Shown: positions 56,592 through 64,000 of the stretch, piece by piece
Layout: each line of letters begins with the position of its first letter
Position numbering within the stretch: the first letter of the stretch is position 1
DNA from: Membranihabitans maritimus
GTDB taxonomy: Bacteria; Bacteroidota; Bacteroidia; Chitinophagales; Saprospiraceae
Assembly: GCF_021729145.1 (NCBI RefSeq)
Contig: NZ_JAJSLW010000003.1
Coordinates: 248,001 to 312,000 of the forward strand
DNA length: 64,000 nucleotides
Reading direction: 5' to 3'
The notes under the pieces: model-generated
Databases searched by the model: none
Seen by the model: the letters and a program-made list of their open reading frames with translations, nothing else
What the model was told of the DNA's origin: nothing
Made by a program: the position numbers and the translations under genes

Positions 56592-57395
56592 TTGATTTCA
56601 AGAATTATTTTTATTAGTACTTTAAGTTTTATTGCTGTTCAAATATCCAGCGCACAAAAAGGATTTGAAGCCGGGGGATGGTTGGGAGGAACGTATTATT
56701 TCGGTGACTTGAACCCCGATTATGACTTGCGTCATCCAGGTTTTGGAGGCGGGGGTATTATCCGATATAATTTTAATGAAAGAATAAACCTCCGTTTTGG
56801 CGCCAATTACCTATACCTATACGGGGATGATAAATTTTTCAATAACTCATTCCAACAAACCAGGGGATTAAATTTTCGAAGTAATGTTTTTGACCTTACC
56901 GGAGAGTTAGAGTTTAATTTCTTTTCCTTTAATCCACTCAGTAGAGAAGATTATTTCACCCCTTTTCTAGGAGCGGGAATCGGTATTTTCAAATTCAACC
57001 CCAAAGCAACCTATAATGGGGTTACGCGTGAATTGCAATATCTGGGTACCGAGGGACAAAATTTAGGAGAAGAATATTTCACAACCAAAATTGGGGGCGT
57101 TATTTCAGGTGGAGTTAAATATGCTCTTAGCAGCAGATGGATTATTCAATTGATAGTCAGCACACGTATTTTATCAACGGATTATCTCGACGATGTAAGC
57201 ACCACTTATCCAGATTTACTGGTTATTGAGTCTTTGCGTGATGATCCGGATGCTTCATTGTTTTCAGACCCAACAGAATCATCTTATCCGGGAAAACAAA
57301 GAGGCGATAGTGTAAACAAAGATAATTTCAATTTCATAGGCATAGGATTAACTTATTTTTTCGGTGGATTACAATGTCCGGATATTTCAAAATAG
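56592..57395 (+). CDS. DUF6089-like outer-membrane barrel protein
   Basis: A 267-residue exported protein starting at a TTG (56592) directly before the signal peptide (…AVQISSAQ); no ATG is better placed. The GGWLGGTYYFGDLNP start and the later FTPFLGAGIGIFKFNPKA segment are typical of DUF6089 barrel proteins of Bacteroidota. Alternating strands run to the end (IGIGLTYFFGG). It lies 61 nt after rlmN. Function unknown. Confidence 0.8.
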   Translation: MISRIIFISTLSFIAVQISSAQKGFEAGGWLGGTYYFGDLNPDYDLRHPGFGGGGIIRYNFNERINLRFGANYLYLYGDDKFFNNSFQQTRGLNFRSNVFDLTGELEFNFFSFNPLSREDYFTPFLGAGIGIFKFNPKATYNGVTRELQYLGTEGQNLGEEYFTTKIGGVISGGVKYALSSRWIIQLIVSTRILSTDYLDDVSTTYPDLLVIESLRDDPDASLFSDPTESSYPGKQRGDSVNKDNFNFIGIGLTYFFGGLQCPDISK

Positions 57396-57427
57396 TTTTA
57401 CATTCGCAGTAAAGATTTTGAAGTAAT

Positions 57428-57838
57428 ATGGTTAAGCAATACAGCATCAAACTCCCGGCTCTAGGCCGTGGATTCCACTTGGTTACAGATATTATTATTC
57501 AACAACTAGGTGAACTTCCGGATCAGGGTTTACTCAACCTTTTTATACAACATACTTCAGCAGGAATATGCATTAATGAAAATGCAGACCCCACGGTGCT
57601 ACATGATTTTGAATCAATATTCAATGATATTGTACCTGAGAACCTACCGTATTTATTGCATACGATGGAAGGTCCGGATGACATGCCGGCACACATAAAA
57701 AGCACTTTAACCGGGCACTCCATTACCATCCCTATTACTCACAATAGATTAAATATGGGAACGTGGCAGGGAATTTATTATTGTGAATTCCGAAACCATC
57801 GCGGTGGCCGGAATCTTCTGGCAACGGTTTATAGCTGA
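57428..57838 (+). CDS. YjbQ / UPF0047 family protein
   Basis: A 136-residue protein with the family signature HTSAGICINENADPTVLHDF, GPDDMPAHIKSTLTG and a C-terminal GTWQGIYYCEFRNH. YjbQ homologues have been linked to thiamin phosphate synthase activity in some bacteria, but the role is not settled. It follows the DUF6089 gene by 32 nt, and may be in its transcript. Confidence 0.85.
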   Translation: MVKQYSIKLPALGRGFHLVTDIIIQQLGELPDQGLLNLFIQHTSAGICINENADPTVLHDFESIFNDIVPENLPYLLHTMEGPDDMPAHIKSTLTGHSITIPITHNRLNMGTWQGIYYCEFRNHRGGRNLLATVYS

Positions 57839-58112
57839 GAAGGCATAATATAAGAAGTATCTCAAAAGCTCTGAGTTGTGAACTAGGGTTGAGTTTTAAA
57901 ACAAATGTCATTTTACCAGGGTTCAAAGCTCAATGGCTTCATACTTCATAATTTTTCCTCCGGGCACCCGACCACGATTCTAAGGTATAAGGCAATATCC
58001 ATTTGCTCGGGCTTATCCGCACTGTAAGAGACTATCCGGTGACAATTTCCTTCCTCCATAAAAATCTTTGGCCTTCATTCTTCGAAACGGTGCAACCTCC
58101 ATACTCCCCAAC

Positions 58113-59450
58113 TTATTCCCTGTAAAAAATCCACTTGGCCAATTCTTTGAACGAAGCTTTTTTCCCGTACATCAAAATTCCCACCCGATAGATTCTACCC
58201 GAAATCCAAACCAATGCTACCACGGCACCTGCCAGTAATACCAAAGAGAGAGCGATTTGCCAGAATGGCGGGTCAAATGCCAGGCGGGCTGGCATGACAA
58301 TCGGGGAAAATAATGGAAATATACTCGACCAAACAGCCAGGCTACTATCTGGTACTCTTATGGTCGTCATCATAATATAAAAAGCCATAAGGACTGGAAT
58401 TGTAATCGGCAAAACCAGTGATTGACTATCATGCATGTCATCTCCGATCGCAGAACCTACAGCAGCAAATAATGATGAATAAATTAAATAACCACCGATA
58501 AAAAACAATACGAATAATGAAATGACCTTAAACCATGGAATTTTGTCCATCTCACTTATAAACTGATAAACCATAAATTCCATATCATCTGAAGAAATAT
58601 TACCCGTTCTTTGCATGTCCTCCAAAGCCTGTAAATCCGTTTCAAAGCCAAAGAAAACATTGCCGATCAAAACAACAGTGGGGATCAGTAAAACCCATGA
58701 CAAAAATTGGATCAATCCAATAACTCCCACCCCCAATATTTTACCCATCATCAATTCAAAGGGTTTTACAGAAGAAATTATTACCTCGACAATCCGATTG
58801 GTTTTTTCTTCCATCACACTTTTCATGACCATTGAACCATTAATAAAAACAATAAGGTACATAATGAATCCCATGGCCATACCCAATCCTGCACCCAGAT
58901 ATGAACTAAATTCCGAAGATTTAGCTCCCTCTTTATTTTGACTGGCCCAATCAGGATCCAGTTTTTCTGTCCGCACTATCACTCGTGTAGACAGCTGATC
59001 CAGCTGTCTTTGGGTAATATTCATTTCCTTCAATTTATAATCTCTTATTTCGGAACTTATAATTGATTTCAAGCTTGTCAATTTTTCCAAATCAAGATTT
59101 TTATCAGAATAAAAATCAACTTCCACCTGATCCTCCTCCACACCAGAAATTACCGGAATATATAAAATGCCATCGTATTCCCGATTAGCGGTGTTGCGAA
59201 GCCCCTGAACATCCTTATCAGAAAATGAAAAATAAAAATTGGCTTGATCTTTTATGCTTCCATCGAATAAATTCGCTCGGTCAATAATTACTACATGCTT
59301 CTCATCGTCACCATCATATCCCAGAATAAACCCTACTACAACGATAAAGATTGCCAGAATCATGGGGCCCAATAATGTTGCCAACCAAAACTTCCGGTTT
59401 TTTACACGTATTAAAAACTCTCTCTTGGCAATGATAAATATCTTGTTCAT
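58113..59450 (-). CDS. ABC-2 type transporter permease (NatB-like)
   Basis: A 445-residue membrane protein: one helix at ~20-42, a large extracytoplasmic domain (~45-185), then five or more helices (LGMAMGFIMYLIVFING, VIGLIQFLSWVLLIPTVVL, VISLFVLFFIGGYLIYSSL, LVLPITIPVLMAFYIMMT, ALSLVLLAGAVVALVWI). This layout and the N-terminal IIAKREFLIRVKNRKFW match NatB/YhaP-type exporters of sodium or drugs. It starts one base after the ATPase gene stop, so they form a two-gene operon. Substrate unknown. Confidence 0.85.
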   Translation of the reverse strand: MNKIFIIAKREFLIRVKNRKFWLATLLGPMILAIFIVVVGFILGYDGDDEKHVVIIDRANLFDGSIKDQANFYFSFSDKDVQGLRNTANREYDGILYIPVISGVEEDQVEVDFYSDKNLDLEKLTSLKSIISSEIRDYKLKEMNITQRQLDQLSTRVIVRTEKLDPDWASQNKEGAKSSEFSSYLGAGLGMAMGFIMYLIVFINGSMVMKSVMEEKTNRIVEVIISSVKPFELMMGKILGVGVIGLIQFLSWVLLIPTVVLIGNVFFGFETDLQALEDMQRTGNISSDDMEFMVYQFISEMDKIPWFKVISLFVLFFIGGYLIYSSLFAAVGSAIGDDMHDSQSLVLPITIPVLMAFYIMMTTIRVPDSSLAVWSSIFPLFSPIVMPARLAFDPPFWQIALSLVLLAGAVVALVWISGRIYRVGILMYGKKASFKELAKWIFYRE

Positions 59451-59451
59451 A

Positions 59452-60351
59452 TTATTTTTCGGTAGTCACCAGTTTAATAAAAATATCGTTTATTGATGGC
59501 AGGATCTCCTTAAAACTTTTTATTACATATCCTTCTGCCATCCATATTTGCATCTGGTTATTAGCCTGTTTTATATCATCGAATTGTAATATAATATTCT
59601 GACCGTTCCCATTTGTTTGACAATTCTCTTGTTCCAGGGGAGGTATTTGGTTACCCCCAAATTCAAACTGAAATAAATGGTCCTTGTATTTTTGTTTTAC
59701 TACATCAATTTCACCTTCCAATACCAATGCCCCTTTATTTATAAGGACAATTTTTTCACAAACTTCCTCGACCTGTTCCATTCTATGAGTAGAAAACAAG
59801 ATCGTTGTTCCCGAGTTTTTCAAACGTATTATTTCATTTTTCATAAGATTGGTATTTACGGGATCCAACCCACTAAAAGGTTCATCGAGAATCAAAAGCT
59901 TTGGCTCGTGTAAAACCGTAGAGACAAATTGCACTTTTTGCTGCATACCTTTAGACAAATCCTGGATTTTTTTCTTCCCCCAGTCTTCCATTCCAAAAAT
60001 AGAATACCAATTCTCTATCCGGTCTTTGGTCTCGACACCTGACAATCCTTTCAATTTTCCAAGATACTCCAATTGATCCTGTACGGTCATTTTTTTATAC
60101 AACCCCCTTTCTTCGGGTAAATAACCAATTTTTTGTTGGTGCATCCTGATTAGTGGCTCACCAAAAAATTCAATACTACCCTCGTCAGCCGCTGTAATTG
60201 AATTGATTATACGTATTAGAGAAGTCTTTCCTGCACCATTCGGACCTAACAAACCAAAAATAACCCCCTTTGGAACAGAAAATGATATTTTGTCAACCGC
60301 CACAAAATTTCCATAAGATTTTGAAACGTTTTTTATCTCTAATGTGTCCAT
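59452..60351 (-). CDS. ABC transporter ATP-binding protein (NatA-like)
   Basis: A 299-residue ATPase: Walker A GPNGAGKTSL, Q-loop region IGYLPEERGLYKKM, signature LSKGMQQKVQF, Walker B LLILDEPFSGLD and H-loop STHRME, followed by a ~75-residue C-terminal domain. The GYLPEERGLY segment is typical of the NatA/YhaQ group paired with a NatB-like permease, which is the next gene. Divergent from the coiled-coil exported protein gene. Confidence 0.92.
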   Translation of the reverse strand: MDTLEIKNVSKSYGNFVAVDKISFSVPKGVIFGLLGPNGAGKTSLIRIINSITAADEGSIEFFGEPLIRMHQQKIGYLPEERGLYKKMTVQDQLEYLGKLKGLSGVETKDRIENWYSIFGMEDWGKKKIQDLSKGMQQKVQFVSTVLHEPKLLILDEPFSGLDPVNTNLMKNEIIRLKNSGTTILFSTHRMEQVEEVCEKIVLINKGALVLEGEIDVVKQKYKDHLFQFEFGGNQIPPLEQENCQTNGNGQNIILQFDDIKQANNQMQIWMAEGYVIKSFKEILPSINDIFIKLVTTEK

Positions 60352-60431
60352 ATAGTAGGTTTTGCGTATAAATATAAAGCAAGATGTAAATTATAAGGAT
60401 CAATACGAATTTTAATAAAAAAAATAAGACT

Positions 60432-61103
60432 ATGAGTACTAATGTTATGAAATTATCAACTTTAATAATTACCTGTTTTATCGGGTCAATGGGTTACGCT
60501 CAAGAATTTACAGAGCGATCTGTAGACAATGATAATGGTGCAGGTAATGCTTTTATTATTTATCTCGAAGATACGGAGGGTGGATTAGCCCAGGATGTTT
60601 GGGGAGAATTTATCAGAAACCACAACAGCAAAGTTAAAAGAATTCGAAGATCAAAAATAGAACAGGCAGATGAAGTAAAAATCACCGGACTTCCTTCTGA
60701 TGTTACGGTAAAATCCCTATTTGAAAATTCAAAAAATTCCTCTGAGCTAAATCTTTGGTTTATCAATAATGGAGAATATATTTCTTCCCGGGACACTCCC
60801 CAATATTATGAGCCCATTGATGCATTTATAGATAATTATATGAAGGCTATTGAAACCAGAAAAATCGAAAATGCTGTGGAAGAAGAGGAAGATAAACTAA
60901 AGGACTTTGAAAAAGACCTGGACAAACTCAAAAGAGACAATGACAGGTACCATAAAGATATTGAAAAAGCAGAGAAAGCTATAAAACAAGCGCAGGCAGA
61001 TATCGAAGATAATCTAAAAGAACAACAATCTGTAGAACGACAAATTGAAGAACAAAAAAGAACCGTTAGTAAAACCAAAGATAAATTATCAAAAGTAAAA
61101 TAA
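60432..61103 (+). CDS. Exported coiled-coil protein of unknown function
   Basis: A 223-residue protein with a signal peptide (…FIGSMGYAQ). The middle part (residues ~30-135) is a small mixed domain with NNGEYISSRDTPQYYEP. The last ~85 residues are a long charged coiled coil (EEEEDKLKDFEKDLDKLKRD and following). No family is recognised. A start at an internal ATG (60447) is also possible. A strong terminator follows. Confidence 0.65.
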   Translation: MSTNVMKLSTLIITCFIGSMGYAQEFTERSVDNDNGAGNAFIIYLEDTEGGLAQDVWGEFIRNHNSKVKRIRRSKIEQADEVKITGLPSDVTVKSLFENSKNSSELNLWFINNGEYISSRDTPQYYEPIDAFIDNYMKAIETRKIENAVEEEEDKLKDFEKDLDKLKRDNDRYHKDIEKAEKAIKQAQADIEDNLKEQQSVERQIEEQKRTVSKTKDKLSKVK

Positions 61104-61130
61104 TCTACTATTACGGTAGGTCACTATTAT

Positions 61131-61158
61131 AAACCGTTCATTTTGAACGGTTTTTTTT
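61131..61158 (+). terminator. Rho-independent terminator
   Basis: AACCGTTCA (61132-61140), TTT loop, TGAACGGTT (61144-61152), then a run of T residues: a strong nine-base-pair terminator 28 nt after the stop of the coiled-coil protein gene. Confidence 0.9.
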
Positions 61159-61586
61159 ATTTTCGAGGAGGGTTATCCACATTCATTAACACACATATAA
61201 ATAAAAAAATATATAATTTTATTGATAATTTCTTTTTTATTTCATGAAACTTCGTTTAGGCTTATCATGTCTTTACGTATTATATAAAATTATATGTAAC
61301 AATTTCTTAACATTGAAAATTGCCTTTCTTCCACAACAAGTAAATCAGTTAATTACATAATGTAAAAAGTATTATATAAAGAGTTAGTTCCTTGAAAAAT
61401 AACGAAACTTGTCTTTTAATCATTGATTTACAATCGCTATTAAAATTTCACTTAAATCAATTAAAATAACATTTTTTGAAACTAATTAACACTTACTAAC
61501 GTAGTAATTAACAAGAATAATGTGTTTATTCACATACAACCAACATAGAACTATGAAGAGATAAAAAAATTCATATTAGATTATAT
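61159..61586. other. AT-rich region with two DnaA-box matches upstream of dnaB
   Basis: About 430 bp of very AT-rich DNA. It holds TTATCCACA (61173-61181) and TTATTCACA (61526-61534), both perfect matches to the DnaA-box consensus TTATNCACA, and a nearby A/T-only stretch (~61190-61230). This could be an origin-like or DnaA-controlled region, or chance in AT-rich sequence. Confidence 0.4.
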
Positions 61587-61594
61587 TACATTTG
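61587..61594 (+). promoter_or_regulatory. -7 box of dnaB
   Basis: TACATTTG followed by T matches TAnnTTTG, 33 nt before the dnaB ATG. Confidence 0.5.
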
Positions 61595-61627
61595 TTCACG
61601 ACAAAACATATGAATAAAAATAATTAG

Positions 61628-63151
61628 ATGTCAGAACCGATAAATTCAATTCAAAAGCTAAATAAAAACAACCGACTCAAAGCTATCAAGCCGGAAAATG
61701 ACCTGACAAAAATGGTATATGGGAAGTTACAGCCCCAGGCAACAGAGTTGGAAGAAGCGGTATTGGGAGCAGTTATGCTTGATCGAGAAGCTATGCCCAA
61801 TATTATTGATTTGCTTCGACCAGAAAGCTTTTATTCAGAGGCTCACCAATTGATTTATCAGGCAATGCAACAGCTTTTTAATCAAACAAAGCCTATTGAT
61901 CTTCTTACAATGCACGAAGAATTGCTGAAAATAGGGGCATTGAAGACGATTGGTGGTGCGGCTTATCTCTCTGAACTTACAGAAAAAGTAGCTTCTGCAG
62001 CAAACATTGAATTTCATGCACGAATTATTGCTCAAAAACACATAAAAAGGGAATTAATACGCGTATCTACACAAACTATCACCAATTCGTTTGATGATAC
62101 AGTAGATGTTTTTGAATTATTAGACGAAGCTGAGCGCAATCTTTTTGATATTACCCAGCAAAACCTCAATAGAAGCTACGAATCATTGAGCAGTCTGGCC
62201 GGTAAAGCCCAGCGGAAAATGGAGGAACTCGCAGCAAAAAATGAAAGCGTTACAGGCGTACCTTCCGGATACAGGGATCTCGACAAACTGACTTCCGGGT
62301 GGCAACCCTCTGACATGATAATTGTCGCTGCGCGGCCAGGTATGGGAAAGACTTCATTTACACTAGCCCTTGCTAAAAATTCTGCCATGATGTACAACAA
62401 GGGAGTGGCTTTCTTTTCCCTGGAGATGTCCGATGTACAACTCACTCAGCGATTAATCTCTATGGAGGCTGCGGTCAGTCTCAGTAAATTACGAACGGGT
62501 AAACTAGAGGATTCTGAGTGGAAAAGGTTTAATAAAGCTGTAGAAAAACTCAGTGAAGTCCCCATTTTTATCGATGATACTCCCGCCATCAATATTTTTG
62601 AATTACGGGCAAAATGTCGAAGGCTTAAAATGAAGCATGATATCCAAATGGTAATCATTGACTACCTCCAGTTAATGACAGGCGGAGGAGACAAGAAAAA
62701 CGGCACACGGGAACAAGAAATATCCTCCATTTCAAGAGCACTAAAATCAATGGCAAAAGAACTTGAAGTTCCTGTTATCGCCCTCTCCCAGTTATCGAGA
62801 GCTGTGGAAACCAGGAGTGCTGACAAGCGTCCCCAGTTATCTGACCTTCGTGAATCAGGTGCCATTGAACAGGATGCAGACCTTGTTTCTTTTATTTATC
62901 GTCCGGAATATTATGACATAACGACGGATGAATCAGATGAAAGCCTGGAAGGAATTGCTGAAATCATTGTTGCCAAACACCGGAACGGGGCAACAGACAA
63001 TGTTCGGCTCAAGTTTATCAAGGAATATACCCGATTTGAAAATCTGGATGAATTTAGCTTCCCATCAATGGAAGGACCGGTATCGAATGATGACGACGGC
63101 ATTATTACCAAGCCTTCAAGAATGAATATTGATGATGATATTCCTTTTTAA
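61628..63151 (+). CDS. dnaB: Replicative DNA helicase DnaB
   Basis: A 507-residue helicase. The N-terminal domain (PQATELEEAVLGAVMLD onwards, ~35-140) is the primase-binding collar; the RecA-like C-terminal domain has Walker A ARPGMGKTSF, GVAFFSLEMS, Walker B MVIIDYLQLM, and the RPQLSDLRESGAIEQDAD loop. It unwinds DNA at the replication fork. A C-terminal tail of about 40 residues is acidic. It is 12 nt upstream of the rluB-type gene. Confidence 0.97.
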   Translation: MSEPINSIQKLNKNNRLKAIKPENDLTKMVYGKLQPQATELEEAVLGAVMLDREAMPNIIDLLRPESFYSEAHQLIYQAMQQLFNQTKPIDLLTMHEELLKIGALKTIGGAAYLSELTEKVASAANIEFHARIIAQKHIKRELIRVSTQTITNSFDDTVDVFELLDEAERNLFDITQQNLNRSYESLSSLAGKAQRKMEELAAKNESVTGVPSGYRDLDKLTSGWQPSDMIIVAARPGMGKTSFTLALAKNSAMMYNKGVAFFSLEMSDVQLTQRLISMEAAVSLSKLRTGKLEDSEWKRFNKAVEKLSEVPIFIDDTPAINIFELRAKCRRLKMKHDIQMVIIDYLQLMTGGGDKKNGTREQEISSISRALKSMAKELEVPVIALSQLSRAVETRSADKRPQLSDLRESGAIEQDADLVSFIYRPEYYDITTDESDESLEGIAEIIVAKHRNGATDNVRLKFIKEYTRFENLDEFSFPSMEGPVSNDDDGIITKPSRMNIDDDIPF

Positions 63152-63163
63152 AAAAAATCATAC

Positions 63164-63916
63164 ATGAAGGGAAATAAAGGGGCAATGCGGAAAGATTTAT
63201 GGCCGATGAGGCTCAATAAATATATTGCATATGCCGGAATTTGTTCGCGCCGAAAAGCTGAAGAACTTGTCAAAAGGGGACAAATCAAAGTCAACGATGT
63301 AATTGTCAAAATTCCATTTATAGAAATCACCCAAAATGACACGGTAAAATTTAAAGATCAAATCATTACCCCGACAAAAAAATTTGTCTATATCCTTCTC
63401 AATAAACCCAAAAATTATATTTCTACCGTAAGTGATGAAAAAAACAGAAATAGCATTTTGGACCTTATTAAGGAAAATTCAGATGAACGATTATACCCCG
63501 TGGGAAGATTAGACCGCAATACCACAGGATTAATATTATTGACGAATGACGGTCATTTAGCACAAAAACTATCACACCCCCGAAATTCAGTTTCAAAAAT
63601 TTATAAAGTCTGGTTGGATAAAAAAACAACGCAAGAGATTCTGATTAAATTCCAAAAGGGAGCTCAACTTGAAGATGGTTACTTAAAACCCGACGCCCTG
63701 AATTACTCCGAAATCAATGACCCAAGAGAAGTATTAATAGAAATCCACAGTGGCAAAAACCGGGTAGTCCGCAGATACTTCGAACACTTTGGTTTTACCG
63801 TTGAAAAACTCGACCGTGTATATTATGCCGGTTTGACAAAAAAAAATATTTCCCGTGGCAGATATCGTCATCTCACACCCGATGAAGTACGGAATTTAAA
63901 ACATTTGGGGAAATGA
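63164..63916 (+). CDS. rluB: RluB/RsuA-type pseudouridine synthase with S4 domain
   Basis: A 250-residue protein: an S4 RNA-binding domain (MRLNKYIAYAGICSRRKAEELVKRG in parts: RLNKYIAYAGICSRRKAEE, ~15-75) and a synthase domain with LYPVGRLDRNTTGLIL (catalytic Asp in GRLD), and SGKNRVVRRYFEHFGF at the end. RluB/RluF-like enzymes modify 23S rRNA. ATGs at 63164 and 63185 both fit; the first is given. Likely shares the dnaB transcript. Confidence 0.9.
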   Translation: MKGNKGAMRKDLWPMRLNKYIAYAGICSRRKAEELVKRGQIKVNDVIVKIPFIEITQNDTVKFKDQIITPTKKFVYILLNKPKNYISTVSDEKNRNSILDLIKENSDERLYPVGRLDRNTTGLILLTNDGHLAQKLSHPRNSVSKIYKVWLDKKTTQEILIKFQKGAQLEDGYLKPDALNYSEINDPREVLIEIHSGKNRVVRRYFEHFGFTVEKLDRVYYAGLTKKNISRGRYRHLTPDEVRNLKHLGK

Positions 63917-64000
63917 GATAAGGAAGTCCGTGAAGTTAAATTTTGGGATGGAGTCCTTTACTAAAAAGCATAAAATTTTGACTACAGATCAATAATACAG

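Overview
The window looks like chromosomal DNA of an AT-rich marine or environmental Bacteroidota, most likely of the Saprospiria/Lewinella type. The genus is inference. The phylum call rests on several things seen in the sequence: two secreted metalloproteases with C-terminal type IX secretion (T9SS) sorting domains, a GldH gliding lipoprotein, two GT-C/DUF2723 proteins, DUF6089- and DUF4834-type proteins, a TPR/LuxR-type membrane regulator, many signal peptides ending in AQ or SC, almost no Shine-Dalgarno sequences, and repeated TAnnTTTG (-7) promoter boxes upstream of genes. No tRNA, rRNA, CRISPR array, intact insertion sequence or prophage was seen.

Layout. 0-6 kb: a partial adhesin-like gene, an OmpA lipoprotein, and the minus-strand operon DPP-IV peptidase / UPF0145 / smpB. 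6-19 kb: a secretome and envelope block with a pectate-lyase-like beta-helix protein and its co-transcribed TPR-HTH regulator, PBP4-type carboxypeptidase, M14 and S66 peptidases, a T9SS metzincin, lpxH and alanine dehydrogenase, then serC. 19.9-25 kb: a translesion-synthesis pair, a short dnaE-type polymerase and dinB. Both carry nearly the same 21-bp palindrome at their promoters, and a decayed Rpn-family nuclease and a small repeat lie between them. 25-33 kb: housekeeping genes aspS, hemA, comM/yifB, a TlpA-like thioredoxin, grpE, dnaJ and gldH.

33.5-37.3 kb: an accessory four-gene minus-strand operon made of a T9SS metzincin, two paralogous lipoproteins and a small beta-barrel-like protein. 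The metzincin's signal peptide is separated from its only plausible ATG by a heptanucleotide tandem repeat that currently puts it out of frame by one base. This is the best candidate in the window for an undescribed switch (phase variation). 37.9-47 kb: an M28 peptidase, a methyltransferase and two tandem DUF2723/GT117-type membrane proteins. 47-57.8 kb: a 58-aa DUF4834-like protein, an RluA-type synthase, thiL, an HTH regulator, trmB, an outer-membrane protein, pckA, an orphan histidine kinase, rlmN, a DUF6089 barrel and YjbQ. 58-64 kb: a NatAB-type ABC exporter, a coiled-coil exported protein, an AT-rich region with two DnaA-box matches, dnaB, and an RluB-type synthase.

Start codons were moved from the longest open frame to internal ATGs where a signal peptide, a family N-terminus or a promoter box required it. 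Residue numbers refer to the start chosen in each entry.
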